Shown here one piece after another: positions 41,781 to 49,404 of a DNA stretch of 64,000 bases (the stretch's first letter is position 1; each line of letters starts with the position of its first letter). The notes under the pieces are model-generated. The model was not told the origin of the DNA. It made no database searches and was given only the letters and a program-made list of their open reading frames with translations. Origin of the DNA: Arthrobacter sp. ZGTC131 (GTDB taxonomy: Bacteria > Actinomycetota > Actinomycetes > Actinomycetales > Micrococcaceae); NCBI RefSeq assembly GCF_002929275.1, contig NZ_PJIK01000004.1, positions 186,001-250,000 on the forward strand, read 5' to 3'. The position numbers and the translations under genes were made by a program.

Positions 41781-44339
41781 ATGAGCACTGCGCCCGGCGG
41801 GCCGTCCAGCTTGGACGACCCGCCGCATTCCCCCACGCCCGCCATCCCGACGGCGGCTTCCGATCCGGGCGCCCCATCAGCGCCGGGTGCCCCGGCCGCC
41901 GTCGCCACCGTCCGACGCGAGGTGCCTGTCCGCGCCGAGGGCATCCAGCTGATCGGCGAAGCCAAGGGCTCCGGCTACCGGGACGCGCCGTCTTTGGTGC
42001 GCCGTGCCGACGGCCAGACGATCCAGCTGACCCGGCTGCTGTTCCTGGTGCTGGAAGCAGTCGACGGCGTGCGGGGCATCGACGAAATTGCGGAGCTGAC
42101 CAGCTCCCGGTTCGGGCGGCTCGTCAGCGCCGACAACGTCCGGACGCTCGTTGGGGACCAACTGCTGCCGCTAGGGTTGCTGCAGCTCGCCCATGGATCC
42201 CAACCCGAGGTCCGGAAGTCCGATCCCCTGCTGGGGATGCGCTTCCGCTATACCGTCACGGATCCGGAGCGAACGCGCAGGCTGACCGCCCCGTTCGCGG
42301 CGCTCTTCCATCCGCTCCTCGTCGCGGCCGTCACCGTGGCTTTCTTGGCCTCCTGCTGGTGGGTCCTCATGGTCAAGGGCCTGGCATCGGCCACCCACGA
42401 CGCCTTCGCCAACCCCGGGCTGCTGCTGCTGATCTTCGCCGTCACCATCCTGTCCGCCGGATTTCACGAATTCGGCCATGCCGCCGGGGCGCGCCGGGGA
42501 GGAGCGACGCCGGGCGCGATGGGCGCAGGCCTCTACCTGGTCTGGCCCGCGTTCTTCACGGATGTCACAGACTCCTACCGCCTGGGCAGGGGCGGCCGCC
42601 TGCGGACCGACGTGGGCGGCCTGTACTTCAATGCCATTGTTGCCGTGGCCATCATGGGCATCTGGTGGGCCACCGGCTTCGATGCGCTGCTGCTGGTGGT
42701 GCTCACGCAGATCCTGCAGATGGTCCGCCAGCTCCTCCCCCTGGTCCGCTTCGACGGTTACCACATCCTGGCCGACGCGACCGGCGTGCCGGACCTGTTC
42801 CAGCGGATCCGGCCCACGCTGCTGGGGCTCCTGCCGTGGCGCTGGGGCAAGCCAGAGCCCGAAGCGCAGGCGCTGAAACCCTGGGCCCGCGCCATCATCA
42901 CGGCATGGGTCCTGGTGACCGTTCCACTGCTCCTGATCAGCGTGGTGCTCATGGTTCTCACGCTCCCGCGGCTGCTGGGCACGGCCTGGGCGAGCTTCCA
43001 AGACCAGCAGGCCATGCTCGCCGGCAGCCTTTCGAATGGCAACTTCGCGGACGCGGCCGTGCGGGTCCTGGCGATTGCCGCCATCGCTCTTCCCGTCCTG
43101 GGCATCGGGTACATGCTGCTCCGGCTGGCACGGCAACTCGTGACCGGCCTGTGGGCGAAGACCAAGGGAAAGCCGCTGCGGCGCGGAACTGCCATGGCCG
43201 CCATCGCTGCGGTTGCCGCCGGGCTGGCCTGGGCCTGGTGGCCCGCCGCGGACAACTACCTCCCCGTGCAGCCCTACGAACGGGGAACACTCTTCGACGC
43301 CACATCCTCGATCTATCCCGCCCTCTCCGGCGGAGACGGGACCCTGCGTGAAGGCCGGGCAGGCCAGACGGTGGCTCTGTGGCCGGACGGCGCCGCGCTG
43401 CCCACCCGGGACAAGCCGCAGCTCAGCCTGGTACTCGTACCGCGGGCAGGGACGACTACCGCCCAGGGCGACGAACCGAGCCAAGGTGCGGATGACCGCA
43501 CAGCCGCCCCTGCGCCGTCGTGGGTCTTTCCCTTCGACAAACCCGCCGGCCCGGACGAGGACGGCAACCAGGCCCTCGCCGTCAACACCACCGACGGCTC
43601 GGTGACCTACGACGTCGCCTTCGCGCTCGTGTGGGCTGACGGCGGACCCGTGGATACGCGCAACGAGGCCTACGCCTTCGCCAACTGCACAGACTGCGCG
43701 GCGGTTGCTGTCGGCTTCCAGGTGGTGCTGATCGTGGGCCAGGCGGACGTGGTGGTGCCCGAGAATCTGTCCGCGGCCGCGAACTACAACTGCGTGCGGT
43801 GCCTGACGTATGCCCTGGCCAGCCAGCTGGTCCTGACCCTGGACGGACCCCTCAGCGACGACGGCATGGCCCGGCTCACCACCCTGTGGCAGGAAATCGC
43901 GGAATTCGGGCGCGGGCTGCAGGATGTCCCCCTCTCCGAAATCCAGGGGCGGCTGACCGCCTACAAGGAACAGCTCATGGAGCTCATCCGGAACGACCCC
44001 AGTGCTTCCACAGGCACCGCCGCGCCGGGCACCGAGCCGTCACCCGGTTCGACGGCTACGCCCGGACCCGGCTCCGGACCCGGCTCTGAGCCCAGTTCTG
44101 AGCCCGGTTCTGAGCCCGGCACGGGGCCTGGTTCCGGCACCTCGGCCCCGGTCGCGCCGACACCCGGCGCGACACCGGAACCTGTCCCGTCAACCGCGCC
44201 GACTGATCCGGGCGAGCCCGCTCCCGGAAGCACGGTTCCTGGGCCGACTCCCAGCCAGGCGGCCACGACTGATCCGGCGGCCGCTCCAGCTGAGGGCGCG
44301 GATCCGGCAACACCCAGCCAGGCCGCAGCCGCGCCCTAG
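41781..44339 (+). CDS. M50-type membrane zinc peptidase with PqqD-like N-terminus
   Basis: This 852-residue multi-domain membrane protein is of the 'putative peptide zinc metalloprotease' type. Residues 45-130 resemble a PqqD/RiPP-recognition winged helix (VRRADGQTIQLTRLLFLVLE, IDEIAELTSSRFG). Membrane helices then flank the zinc motif HEFGHAAGA near residue 230, and the second metal ligand may be the Asp in VRFDGYHILAD. A C-terminal extracellular part holds two Cys knuckles (FANCTDCAAVAVGFQVV and YNCVRCLTYALASQLVL) and ends in a long Pro/Gly/Ser/Thr-rich tail. YydH of the Bacillus epipeptide operon belongs to a related class. It follows the Ala-rich gene by 7 bp. Confidence 0.8.
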   Translation: MSTAPGGPSSLDDPPHSPTPAIPTAASDPGAPSAPGAPAAVATVRREVPVRAEGIQLIGEAKGSGYRDAPSLVRRADGQTIQLTRLLFLVLEAVDGVRGIDEIAELTSSRFGRLVSADNVRTLVGDQLLPLGLLQLAHGSQPEVRKSDPLLGMRFRYTVTDPERTRRLTAPFAALFHPLLVAAVTVAFLASCWWVLMVKGLASATHDAFANPGLLLLIFAVTILSAGFHEFGHAAGARRGGATPGAMGAGLYLVWPAFFTDVTDSYRLGRGGRLRTDVGGLYFNAIVAVAIMGIWWATGFDALLLVVLTQILQMVRQLLPLVRFDGYHILADATGVPDLFQRIRPTLLGLLPWRWGKPEPEAQALKPWARAIITAWVLVTVPLLLISVVLMVLTLPRLLGTAWASFQDQQAMLAGSLSNGNFADAAVRVLAIAAIALPVLGIGYMLLRLARQLVTGLWAKTKGKPLRRGTAMAAIAAVAAGLAWAWWPAADNYLPVQPYERGTLFDATSSIYPALSGGDGTLREGRAGQTVALWPDGAALPTRDKPQLSLVLVPRAGTTTAQGDEPSQGADDRTAAPAPSWVFPFDKPAGPDEDGNQALAVNTTDGSVTYDVAFALVWADGGPVDTRNEAYAFANCTDCAAVAVGFQVVLIVGQADVVVPENLSAAANYNCVRCLTYALASQLVLTLDGPLSDDGMARLTTLWQEIAEFGRGLQDVPLSEIQGRLTAYKEQLMELIRNDPSASTGTAAPGTEPSPGSTATPGPGSGPGSEPSSEPGSEPGTGPGSGTSAPVAPTPGATPEPVPSTAPTDPGEPAPGSTVPGPTPSQAATTDPAAAPAEGADPATPSQAAAAP

Positions 44340-44362
44340 GATGGCCCTTCACCGGATAGCCC

Positions 44363-44414
44363 TTCACCAAAAATGGCCGCATACGGTGACGCCCAGGCGA
44401 CCATTTTTGGTGAA
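44363..44414. terminator. Palindromic terminator after M50 gene
   Basis: TTCACCAAAAATGGCCGC pairs with GCGACCATTTTTGGTGAA over 18 bp with one mismatch and a 16-base loop, 24 bp after the stop codon. Confidence 0.7.
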
Positions 44415-44452
44415 CCGGCGGAACTCCGGGGTGCAGCGCATATATTTGGACG

Positions 44453-45274
44453 ATGCTCTCGGCGCTGAAGAAGTACCTGTTGGTCCCCAAACTGGTGAAA
44501 CTGTCCTCCGCGGCGCCCAAGGATCCGCGGGAGGCCTGGGACCAGTTCTGGGGCAGCGTCCGCACCAGCGGCGCCCGCGGCGACGTGCTGTGGGATTCCG
44601 GCGACGACCACGAGATGCTGGGCTACGTGGAACAGCTGAAGCGGCAGCTGAACCCGGACCTGCCGATCGTGGACGTCGGCTGCGGCAACGGCACCTTCAG
44701 CCGGAGGCTAGCGGCGCACTTCCCGCATGTACTGGGCGTGGATGTCTCCCCCAATGCGATCGCCCGGGCGCACGCCGAATCCGCCGACCTGGAGCGGGTG
44801 TCGTACCTGGCGGCCGACATGACCGCCCCCGGGGCATCGCGCATGGTGATGGAGGCCCTGGCGGCCGCCGGCATGGCCGGAGAAGCGAACATCTTCATCC
44901 GGGGTGTCCTGCATGTGCTGAAGCGACCGGCGCAGGCCGCACTGGCAGAGCAGCTCCAGCCGCTGGTGGGAAAACGCGGGCGCGTGTTCCTCGCCGAGAC
45001 GGATTTTCGCGGCAACGCCATCGAATACGTGAGCCACCTCGGGGCCACACTGCACTCCATCCCGGCCCCGCTGGAGAGGGCAATCCGCGGCCTGCCCATG
45101 CCCGGCCGCTTCGGTCCGGTACAGCGCAAGCGGGCATTTCCGGAGCTGCGGTGGGACGTGGTGGAGGACGGCCCGGCCAGCATCGAAACCCGTCCGCTGA
45201 CGTCCGCTACCGGGTCCGAGCAGATCCCGGGCTACTTCGCCGTGCTGCAGGCCCGCCAACCGGTGGCAGGCTAA
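44453..45274 (+). CDS. Class I SAM-dependent methyltransferase
   Basis: This 273-residue enzyme has a Rossmann-type methyltransferase core. Motif I is IVDVGCGNGTFSRRLAAHF, the acidic residue for the ribose is in VLGVDVSPNAIARA, and the next strand gives YLAADM and NIFIRGVLHVL. The C-terminal third (RAIRGLPMPGRFGPVQRKRA) is variable. The substrate is unknown. The 3' end overlaps the convergent STAS-like gene by 4 bp. Confidence 0.88.
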   Translation: MLSALKKYLLVPKLVKLSSAAPKDPREAWDQFWGSVRTSGARGDVLWDSGDDHEMLGYVEQLKRQLNPDLPIVDVGCGNGTFSRRLAAHFPHVLGVDVSPNAIARAHAESADLERVSYLAADMTAPGASRMVMEALAAAGMAGEANIFIRGVLHVLKRPAQAALAEQLQPLVGKRGRVFLAETDFRGNAIEYVSHLGATLHSIPAPLERAIRGLPMPGRFGPVQRKRAFPELRWDVVEDGPASIETRPLTSATGSEQIPGYFAVLQARQPVAG

Positions 45275-45648
45275 GATCCCTTGAGCCAGGCGAGGGCTTC
45301 CCGCTCCACCGTGAAGAATTTCGTGGGACACGGCACCTTGGTGATGCCCAGGAAAAAGTTGGCAATCACCCGGTCCACGGGTGAGGAACCGAGCAGCGCA
45401 ATCCTCGACGCCTGGCAGGGCCGGCCGAACACGGCCCGCGCGGCACGGCTCACGTCCGCGGTGGTTGCCATGTCCACGAGCATGGGATGGCGGCTCTCCC
45501 CGCAGAGGGCATTGACCCGCTCCATGGCGGCCTCGGCGTCCGCCTCGGAAATGACCGCTCCCCGGACCCACGTCAGACGCAGGAGCCCCTCGGGGTCCAG
45601 TGCTAAATCGAAGAGCCTGTTGCGGCCGCTGACATCGGCATTCACCAT
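45271..45648 (-). CDS. SpoIIAA/STAS-like protein (DUF7793-type), first copy
   Basis: This 125-residue soluble protein has GGAGG five bases before the ATG at 45648, which supports that start over the longer open frame. It resembles the 48970-49404 product, especially in SRAARA..., PVDRVIANFFLG and TKFFTVEREALAWLK. The strand-helix order and a VDMATTADVSRAARAV segment resemble SpoIIAA-like regulators. It is divergent from a histidine kinase (137-bp gap), so both may share control. No catalytic residues are evident. The DUF7793 name is from memory and should be treated as tentative. Confidence 0.75.
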   Translation of the reverse strand: MVNADVSGRNRLFDLALDPEGLLRLTWVRGAVISEADAEAAMERVNALCGESRHPMLVDMATTADVSRAARAVFGRPCQASRIALLGSSPVDRVIANFFLGITKVPCPTKFFTVEREALAWLKGS

Positions 45649-45785
45649 CAAGACCTCCGCGGTGGCTATTGGGACAATTATCAAGCTACAGGCCCATGCG
45701 CCCGCGACCAATGCGGTCCGCGGGCTGATAATGTGAGTCGAAAATCACGGGTAGCCGCAAGGGCTGGCGCACAACAGGGGGCACA

Positions 45786-47432
45786 GTGGTCCAGGCATCG
45801 CCGGAACATCTTTCCGCAGCGCGCGACGCAATCATCGCCATACCCGATGCGGAACGCCTGAAATCCACCGCTTCCGTCCTCGCGGATGCCGGCTACACGG
45901 TCCGGACGGCGTCCGACGCCGAAGCCCTCGCTGCCGCGCTGGAACGCAACCACGCCGCCGTCGTGCTTCTTGATACGGCACTTGCTGACGGGTACATGTG
46001 GGAGGGCACGCCGGTGCTCCTCATTGTGGATCTCGCCGAAGACTTTGACCTGGCCCGGCTTGAGTCGTGGGGCATCGCGGACTACGTTTCCCGCGAAACC
46101 GACGTGGAGGAAGTGGCCCACCGCGTTGAAACGCTGATCGGCCGGGCCAGTGAACGCCGCAGGATCCGGTCTGAAGCGGAATTCCTGCGCGAGAGCCTCC
46201 GCAACGTTTCCGCAGCCATCCGCGGCACCAACAGCCCCCAGCAGATGGCCGAGCACCTCGTGCGGGGCTTCGGAGAGTCACTGGGCACGGACCACGTCTG
46301 GTTTACCACGTTCCAGGACACCCGCGTGCCCCGGATCAGCGCCCAGTGGTGCAAGCCCGGGCGGGCGCCGCTTCCCAAGACTCTTGGATCCTATGAGGAG
46401 GCGGCCCGCGAACTGGCCACCTCGCTCTGGGCAGACGCCGAGGTCCTTGCCGTGGTGGATCACGAGACCGATCAGGCATCTCCGCTCGCCGAAGGGCTAC
46501 AGAACTGGTGCGGGCTGCCCTCGGTCCGGTCATCGATCGCGGTTCCCGTGGGCGACGGCGAGACTGCCCTGGGCATCATCTGGATCACCCAGCTGGACGC
46601 GCCACGCGAATGGACCCGGGCCGAGATCGCCCTGATCCAGCACGTGGCGGGAAACCTCGCCCACAGCCTCATCCAGGGGCACCTGATCAGTGCGCAGGTG
46701 CAGGTACTGCACCAGCTCCGGGAACTGGACAAGGCCAAGACTGACTTCCTCGCCACCGTCAACCACGAGCTCCGCACGCCGCTGACGTCCATCACGGCCT
46801 ACCTCGACATGATCCGCGACGGCGCCGGCGGCCCCGTGCCTCCAGGCATCGAGTCCATGATGGACGTCATCTCGCGGAACTCGGACCGGCTCCGGCGCCT
46901 CATCGAGGACATGCTCACGGTGTCGCAGCGGGACGGCTCCGGAAATCTGAACCTCAAGCAGGTGGAACTGGGCCAGGTGCTGAGAATCGTAGTGGCTGCG
47001 CTGCGTCCGCTTGCCGACTCGCGGAACGTCACCATCACCGGCGCCGATGCCCACGAGGACGTCAAGATCCATGCCGACGAAGCCCGGCTCGAGCAGGTCT
47101 TCACGAACATCGTGGCGAACGCCATCAAGTTCACACCCGACGGCGGCCGCATCAGTATCAGCTTCATGCCTGAGACTGCCGGGGAAGGCACGCCGTCCGC
47201 CGTCGTCAGGGTCGCGGACAGCGGCGTGGGCATTCCCGAGCAGGAGATTTCCCAGGTCTTCACCCGGTTCTACCGGGCTTCGAACGCTTCCTCTGCGGCC
47301 GTGCCGGGCAGCGGGCTGGGGCTGGCGATCGCGCACGACATCGTGAACCGCCACGGCGGTTCGTTGGACCTGACGTCCGTTCTGGGCTCGGGAACCACCG
47401 TTTCGGTCCACCTGCCGCTGACCGGACCCTAA
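45786..47432 (+). CDS. Soluble sensor histidine kinase with receiver-like and GAF domains
   Basis: This 548-residue kinase has no membrane helix. Residues 1-115 resemble a receiver (AAVVLLDTALADGYMWEG, GIADYVSRETDVEEV), but a conserved Lys is not evident. A GAF domain lies at about 140-300 (SIAVPVGDGETALGIIWITQ). HisKA carries the phospho-His in FLATVNHELRTPLTSI, then HATPase boxes N (FTNIVANAIKFTPDGG), G1 (VADSGVGIPEQE) and G2 (GSGLGLAIAHDIV). The GTG at 45786 follows GGGGG. No response regulator is adjacent; downstream signalling genes include STAS-like and GGDEF-EAL proteins. Confidence 0.9.
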   Translation: MVQASPEHLSAARDAIIAIPDAERLKSTASVLADAGYTVRTASDAEALAAALERNHAAVVLLDTALADGYMWEGTPVLLIVDLAEDFDLARLESWGIADYVSRETDVEEVAHRVETLIGRASERRRIRSEAEFLRESLRNVSAAIRGTNSPQQMAEHLVRGFGESLGTDHVWFTTFQDTRVPRISAQWCKPGRAPLPKTLGSYEEAARELATSLWADAEVLAVVDHETDQASPLAEGLQNWCGLPSVRSSIAVPVGDGETALGIIWITQLDAPREWTRAEIALIQHVAGNLAHSLIQGHLISAQVQVLHQLRELDKAKTDFLATVNHELRTPLTSITAYLDMIRDGAGGPVPPGIESMMDVISRNSDRLRRLIEDMLTVSQRDGSGNLNLKQVELGQVLRIVVAALRPLADSRNVTITGADAHEDVKIHADEARLEQVFTNIVANAIKFTPDGGRISISFMPETAGEGTPSAVVRVADSGVGIPEQEISQVFTRFYRASNASSAAVPGSGLGLAIAHDIVNRHGGSLDLTSVLGSGTTVSVHLPLTGP

Positions 47433-47507
47433 CGGGCTCGGGGCCCGCCTTAACAAGCGCGGCCCAATCTAACGGGCGCGGAACCGCTCATACGCCCGAC
47501 AATGAAA

Positions 47508-47536
47508 ACTGCCCCGGACCGATGGTCCGGGGCAGT
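47508..47536 (-). terminator. Intrinsic terminator of the secreted-peptide gene
   Basis: ACTGCCCCGGACC pairs perfectly with GGTCCGGGGCAGT around a 3-base loop. Read on the minus strand it is followed by TTTTCATT. It starts 28 bp after the stop of the micropeptide gene, which supports that gene as a real, short transcript. Confidence 0.85.
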
Positions 47537-47564
47537 CCAAAATCGCGTTTGAGACCACGACAAT

Positions 47565-47714
47565 TTAGTGAGGCCACCAGCCGATTTGGGCGGAGTTGGT
47601 CTCCGTCGACGACGAGGTGGTGGCGTCCTTCTTCGGCGCGGCGTTCGCAGGAGCAGCGAAACCGGCCACAGCCAGGATGCCCGTCATGAGGAGTGTTGCG
47701 GCTACTTTCTTCAT
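47565..47714 (-). CDS. 49-residue secreted peptide, possible signal peptide
   Basis: The minus strand encodes a 49-residue protein with a complete Sec signal: MKKVAATLLMTGILAVAGFA followed by APANA, a standard cleavage site. The predicted mature peptide has 24 residues, from APKKDATTSSSTETNS to the C-terminus AQIGWWPH. AAAGGA precedes the ATG and a perfect terminator follows, so it is very likely expressed. There is no Cys. It is divergent (199-bp gap) from an operon coding for TPR, STAS-like and GGDEF-EAL proteins. A role as an extracellular signal for that module is inferred from context; it could also be a small surface peptide. Confidence 0.75.
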   Translation of the reverse strand: MKKVAATLLMTGILAVAGFAAPANAAPKKDATTSSSTETNSAQIGWWPH

Positions 47715-47913
47715 CCGCTGTCCTTTCGTTGTGAGGTGAATTACTTATTACCGGCACAGTATACGGTCTCAACCTCAAGTTTTAGTCAAGTCAATTGCTG
47801 TCATTTCCGAAGAAATTCCGCAGAATTCCTGGCACTCGCAGCAACTGCCGTAACAAGCGTTATTCCGCAAGCGAACGTCTGCGTTCGGCGCCCCGGCATG
47901 GATAATTGTCAGC

Positions 47914-48969
47914 ATGCCTATGCCGCGCGATCTGTCCCCCTTCGTGATCACAGAATTGGCTGCCCGCGAAAGCTGGAAGCGGCGCGACTACAGTGCAGGT
48001 TTCACTCAGGCCGGGGAAGCAGCGGAGCTGGCCCGGGATGCCGGCGATGACCTGCGCTGGTGGAAGATGGTGCTGCTCCAGGCGGAATGCCTGCTGGACC
48101 AGGGGTCAGTCGACGAATGCGTGGATTTTGCGCGGCGACTTGCCGAACATCCGATCGCGGCCTCCTCTGCGGACCTTGGGGCCCGGGCCAATGTCGTGCT
48201 GGCAGTGGCCCTGCAGGGCGTGGGAAGGCTTCCGGACGCTGTGCAGGCCGCGGCCGCCGCCGCCCGCCTCGTGGCCGGCGACTTCGAAAACGTGTACCTG
48301 CACATCCAGGCCCAGCAGGCCCTCATCGCAGCCCTCGCCGAAAGCGGCAGGCTAGAGGAAGCATGGCGGGAGTGCCGGGACCTCGAATCGCTGCTCACCG
48401 ACCACGTTGACGAGGACACGGCCGGCAAGGCCTACTGGGTGATCGGCAACGTTGCATTCCTGAGCAACCGGGTCACCGAGGGCAGCCACTACCATGACCT
48501 CGCAGCGGGCCAGCTATCACCATCCAAGGACGTGGATCTTTGGGCCCGCTTCAACCGTGGCTCGGCCGAGATGCGCCTGCACGCCGAGCTCGGCGATGCC
48601 GCGACCCTCCGTTGCATCGAACGGGCCGAGCTGGCCACCGAAGTTGTGGGCGGCAGCGAACGCGACATGCTGGAAATGTCCCTGGTACGGGCCCACTGGT
48701 ACTACCTCACGGGCGACATGGAGTCGGCCGTCAACCTCCTCGAGCCGCTCCGCAGCAAGTTCCCCGTCCTCGCAACCCAGACCGCCGCAGAGGCGTCCTT
48801 CGTCCTGGGCAAGGCGCTCATGGCCCAAGGATCAAACGACGAATCCCTGCAGAGACTGCAAGAGGCGGCTACGCTGTTTGATACGGCTGCTGCACCGGAG
48901 CGGAGCGCAACGGTGCGAACGTTCCTGGCATCCGTCGAGAACCAGCAGCAGTTCTTGCAAGGGGGGTAA
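47914..48969 (+). CDS. TPR-repeat regulatory-type protein
   Basis: This 351-residue soluble helical protein is built of TPR-like helix pairs: WKRRDYSAGFTQAGEAAELA, VVLAVALQGVGRLPDAVQAA, ALIAALAESGRLEEAWRECR and AEASFVLGKALMAQGSNDES. It has no signal peptide, HTH or enzyme domain. The length and all-TPR build resemble peptide-binding Rap/RRNPP proteins in outline, though sequence homology is not claimed. It heads an operon: the next gene begins one base after its stop, and a GGDEF-EAL gene follows. It probably acts as a scaffold or sensor for that output. Confidence 0.75.
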   Translation: MPMPRDLSPFVITELAARESWKRRDYSAGFTQAGEAAELARDAGDDLRWWKMVLLQAECLLDQGSVDECVDFARRLAEHPIAASSADLGARANVVLAVALQGVGRLPDAVQAAAAAARLVAGDFENVYLHIQAQQALIAALAESGRLEEAWRECRDLESLLTDHVDEDTAGKAYWVIGNVAFLSNRVTEGSHYHDLAAGQLSPSKDVDLWARFNRGSAEMRLHAELGDAATLRCIERAELATEVVGGSERDMLEMSLVRAHWYYLTGDMESAVNLLEPLRSKFPVLATQTAAEASFVLGKALMAQGSNDESLQRLQEAATLFDTAAAPERSATVRTFLASVENQQQFLQGG

Positions 48970-49404
48970 GTGTCCGAAACAACTGTGGCTCCAGGCTCTC
49001 CGCCGGAGCAACCGCTGCAGCGGGAGGCCGGCGGACTGCCCGCATCCCATGTCTCCCTTTCGGCACTGCCGGACGTCGCCGTCAAGGCCGTGCTGCGCCG
49101 CGGCGCTGACCTGGATGAAGCGTCCGCCGCCCAGCTGCGCGAGCAACTCGGTGAGCTTGCCGGTGACCGGAGGGTCGCCGTCGTACTTGAACTGACCGGC
49201 GTGGGGTCCGTGAGCCGCGCCGCGCGTGCCGCCTACGCGGCTATTCCCTTCGTGTCTGCCTGGGCGGTTGTTGGCGAGGGCCCGGTGGATAGGCTGCTCG
49301 GGCATTTCCTCCTGGGCGGGGAGTTCAGCTCGGTCCCGGCACGATATTTCACGTCGGATGGCGAAGCCCTTGACTGGTTGAAACGCCTGGACCATGTTCT
49401 CTGA
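48970..49404 (+). CDS. SpoIIAA/STAS-like protein (DUF7793-type), second copy
   Basis: This 144-residue protein starts at a GTG directly abutting the TPR stop codon, with a GGGGGG Shine-Dalgarno-like run. It is homologous to the product at 45271-45648: SVSRAARAAYAAIPF, EGPVDRLLGHFLLG and YFTSDGEALDWLK align with matching segments. The N-terminal 25 residues are Pro/Gly-rich. It overlaps the GGDEF-EAL gene by 11 bp, so the two are translationally coupled and may interact physically. No phosphorylatable site can be assigned confidently. Confidence 0.75.
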   Translation: MSETTVAPGSPPEQPLQREAGGLPASHVSLSALPDVAVKAVLRRGADLDEASAAQLREQLGELAGDRRVAVVLELTGVGSVSRAARAAYAAIPFVSAWAVVGEGPVDRLLGHFLLGGEFSSVPARYFTSDGEALDWLKRLDHVL

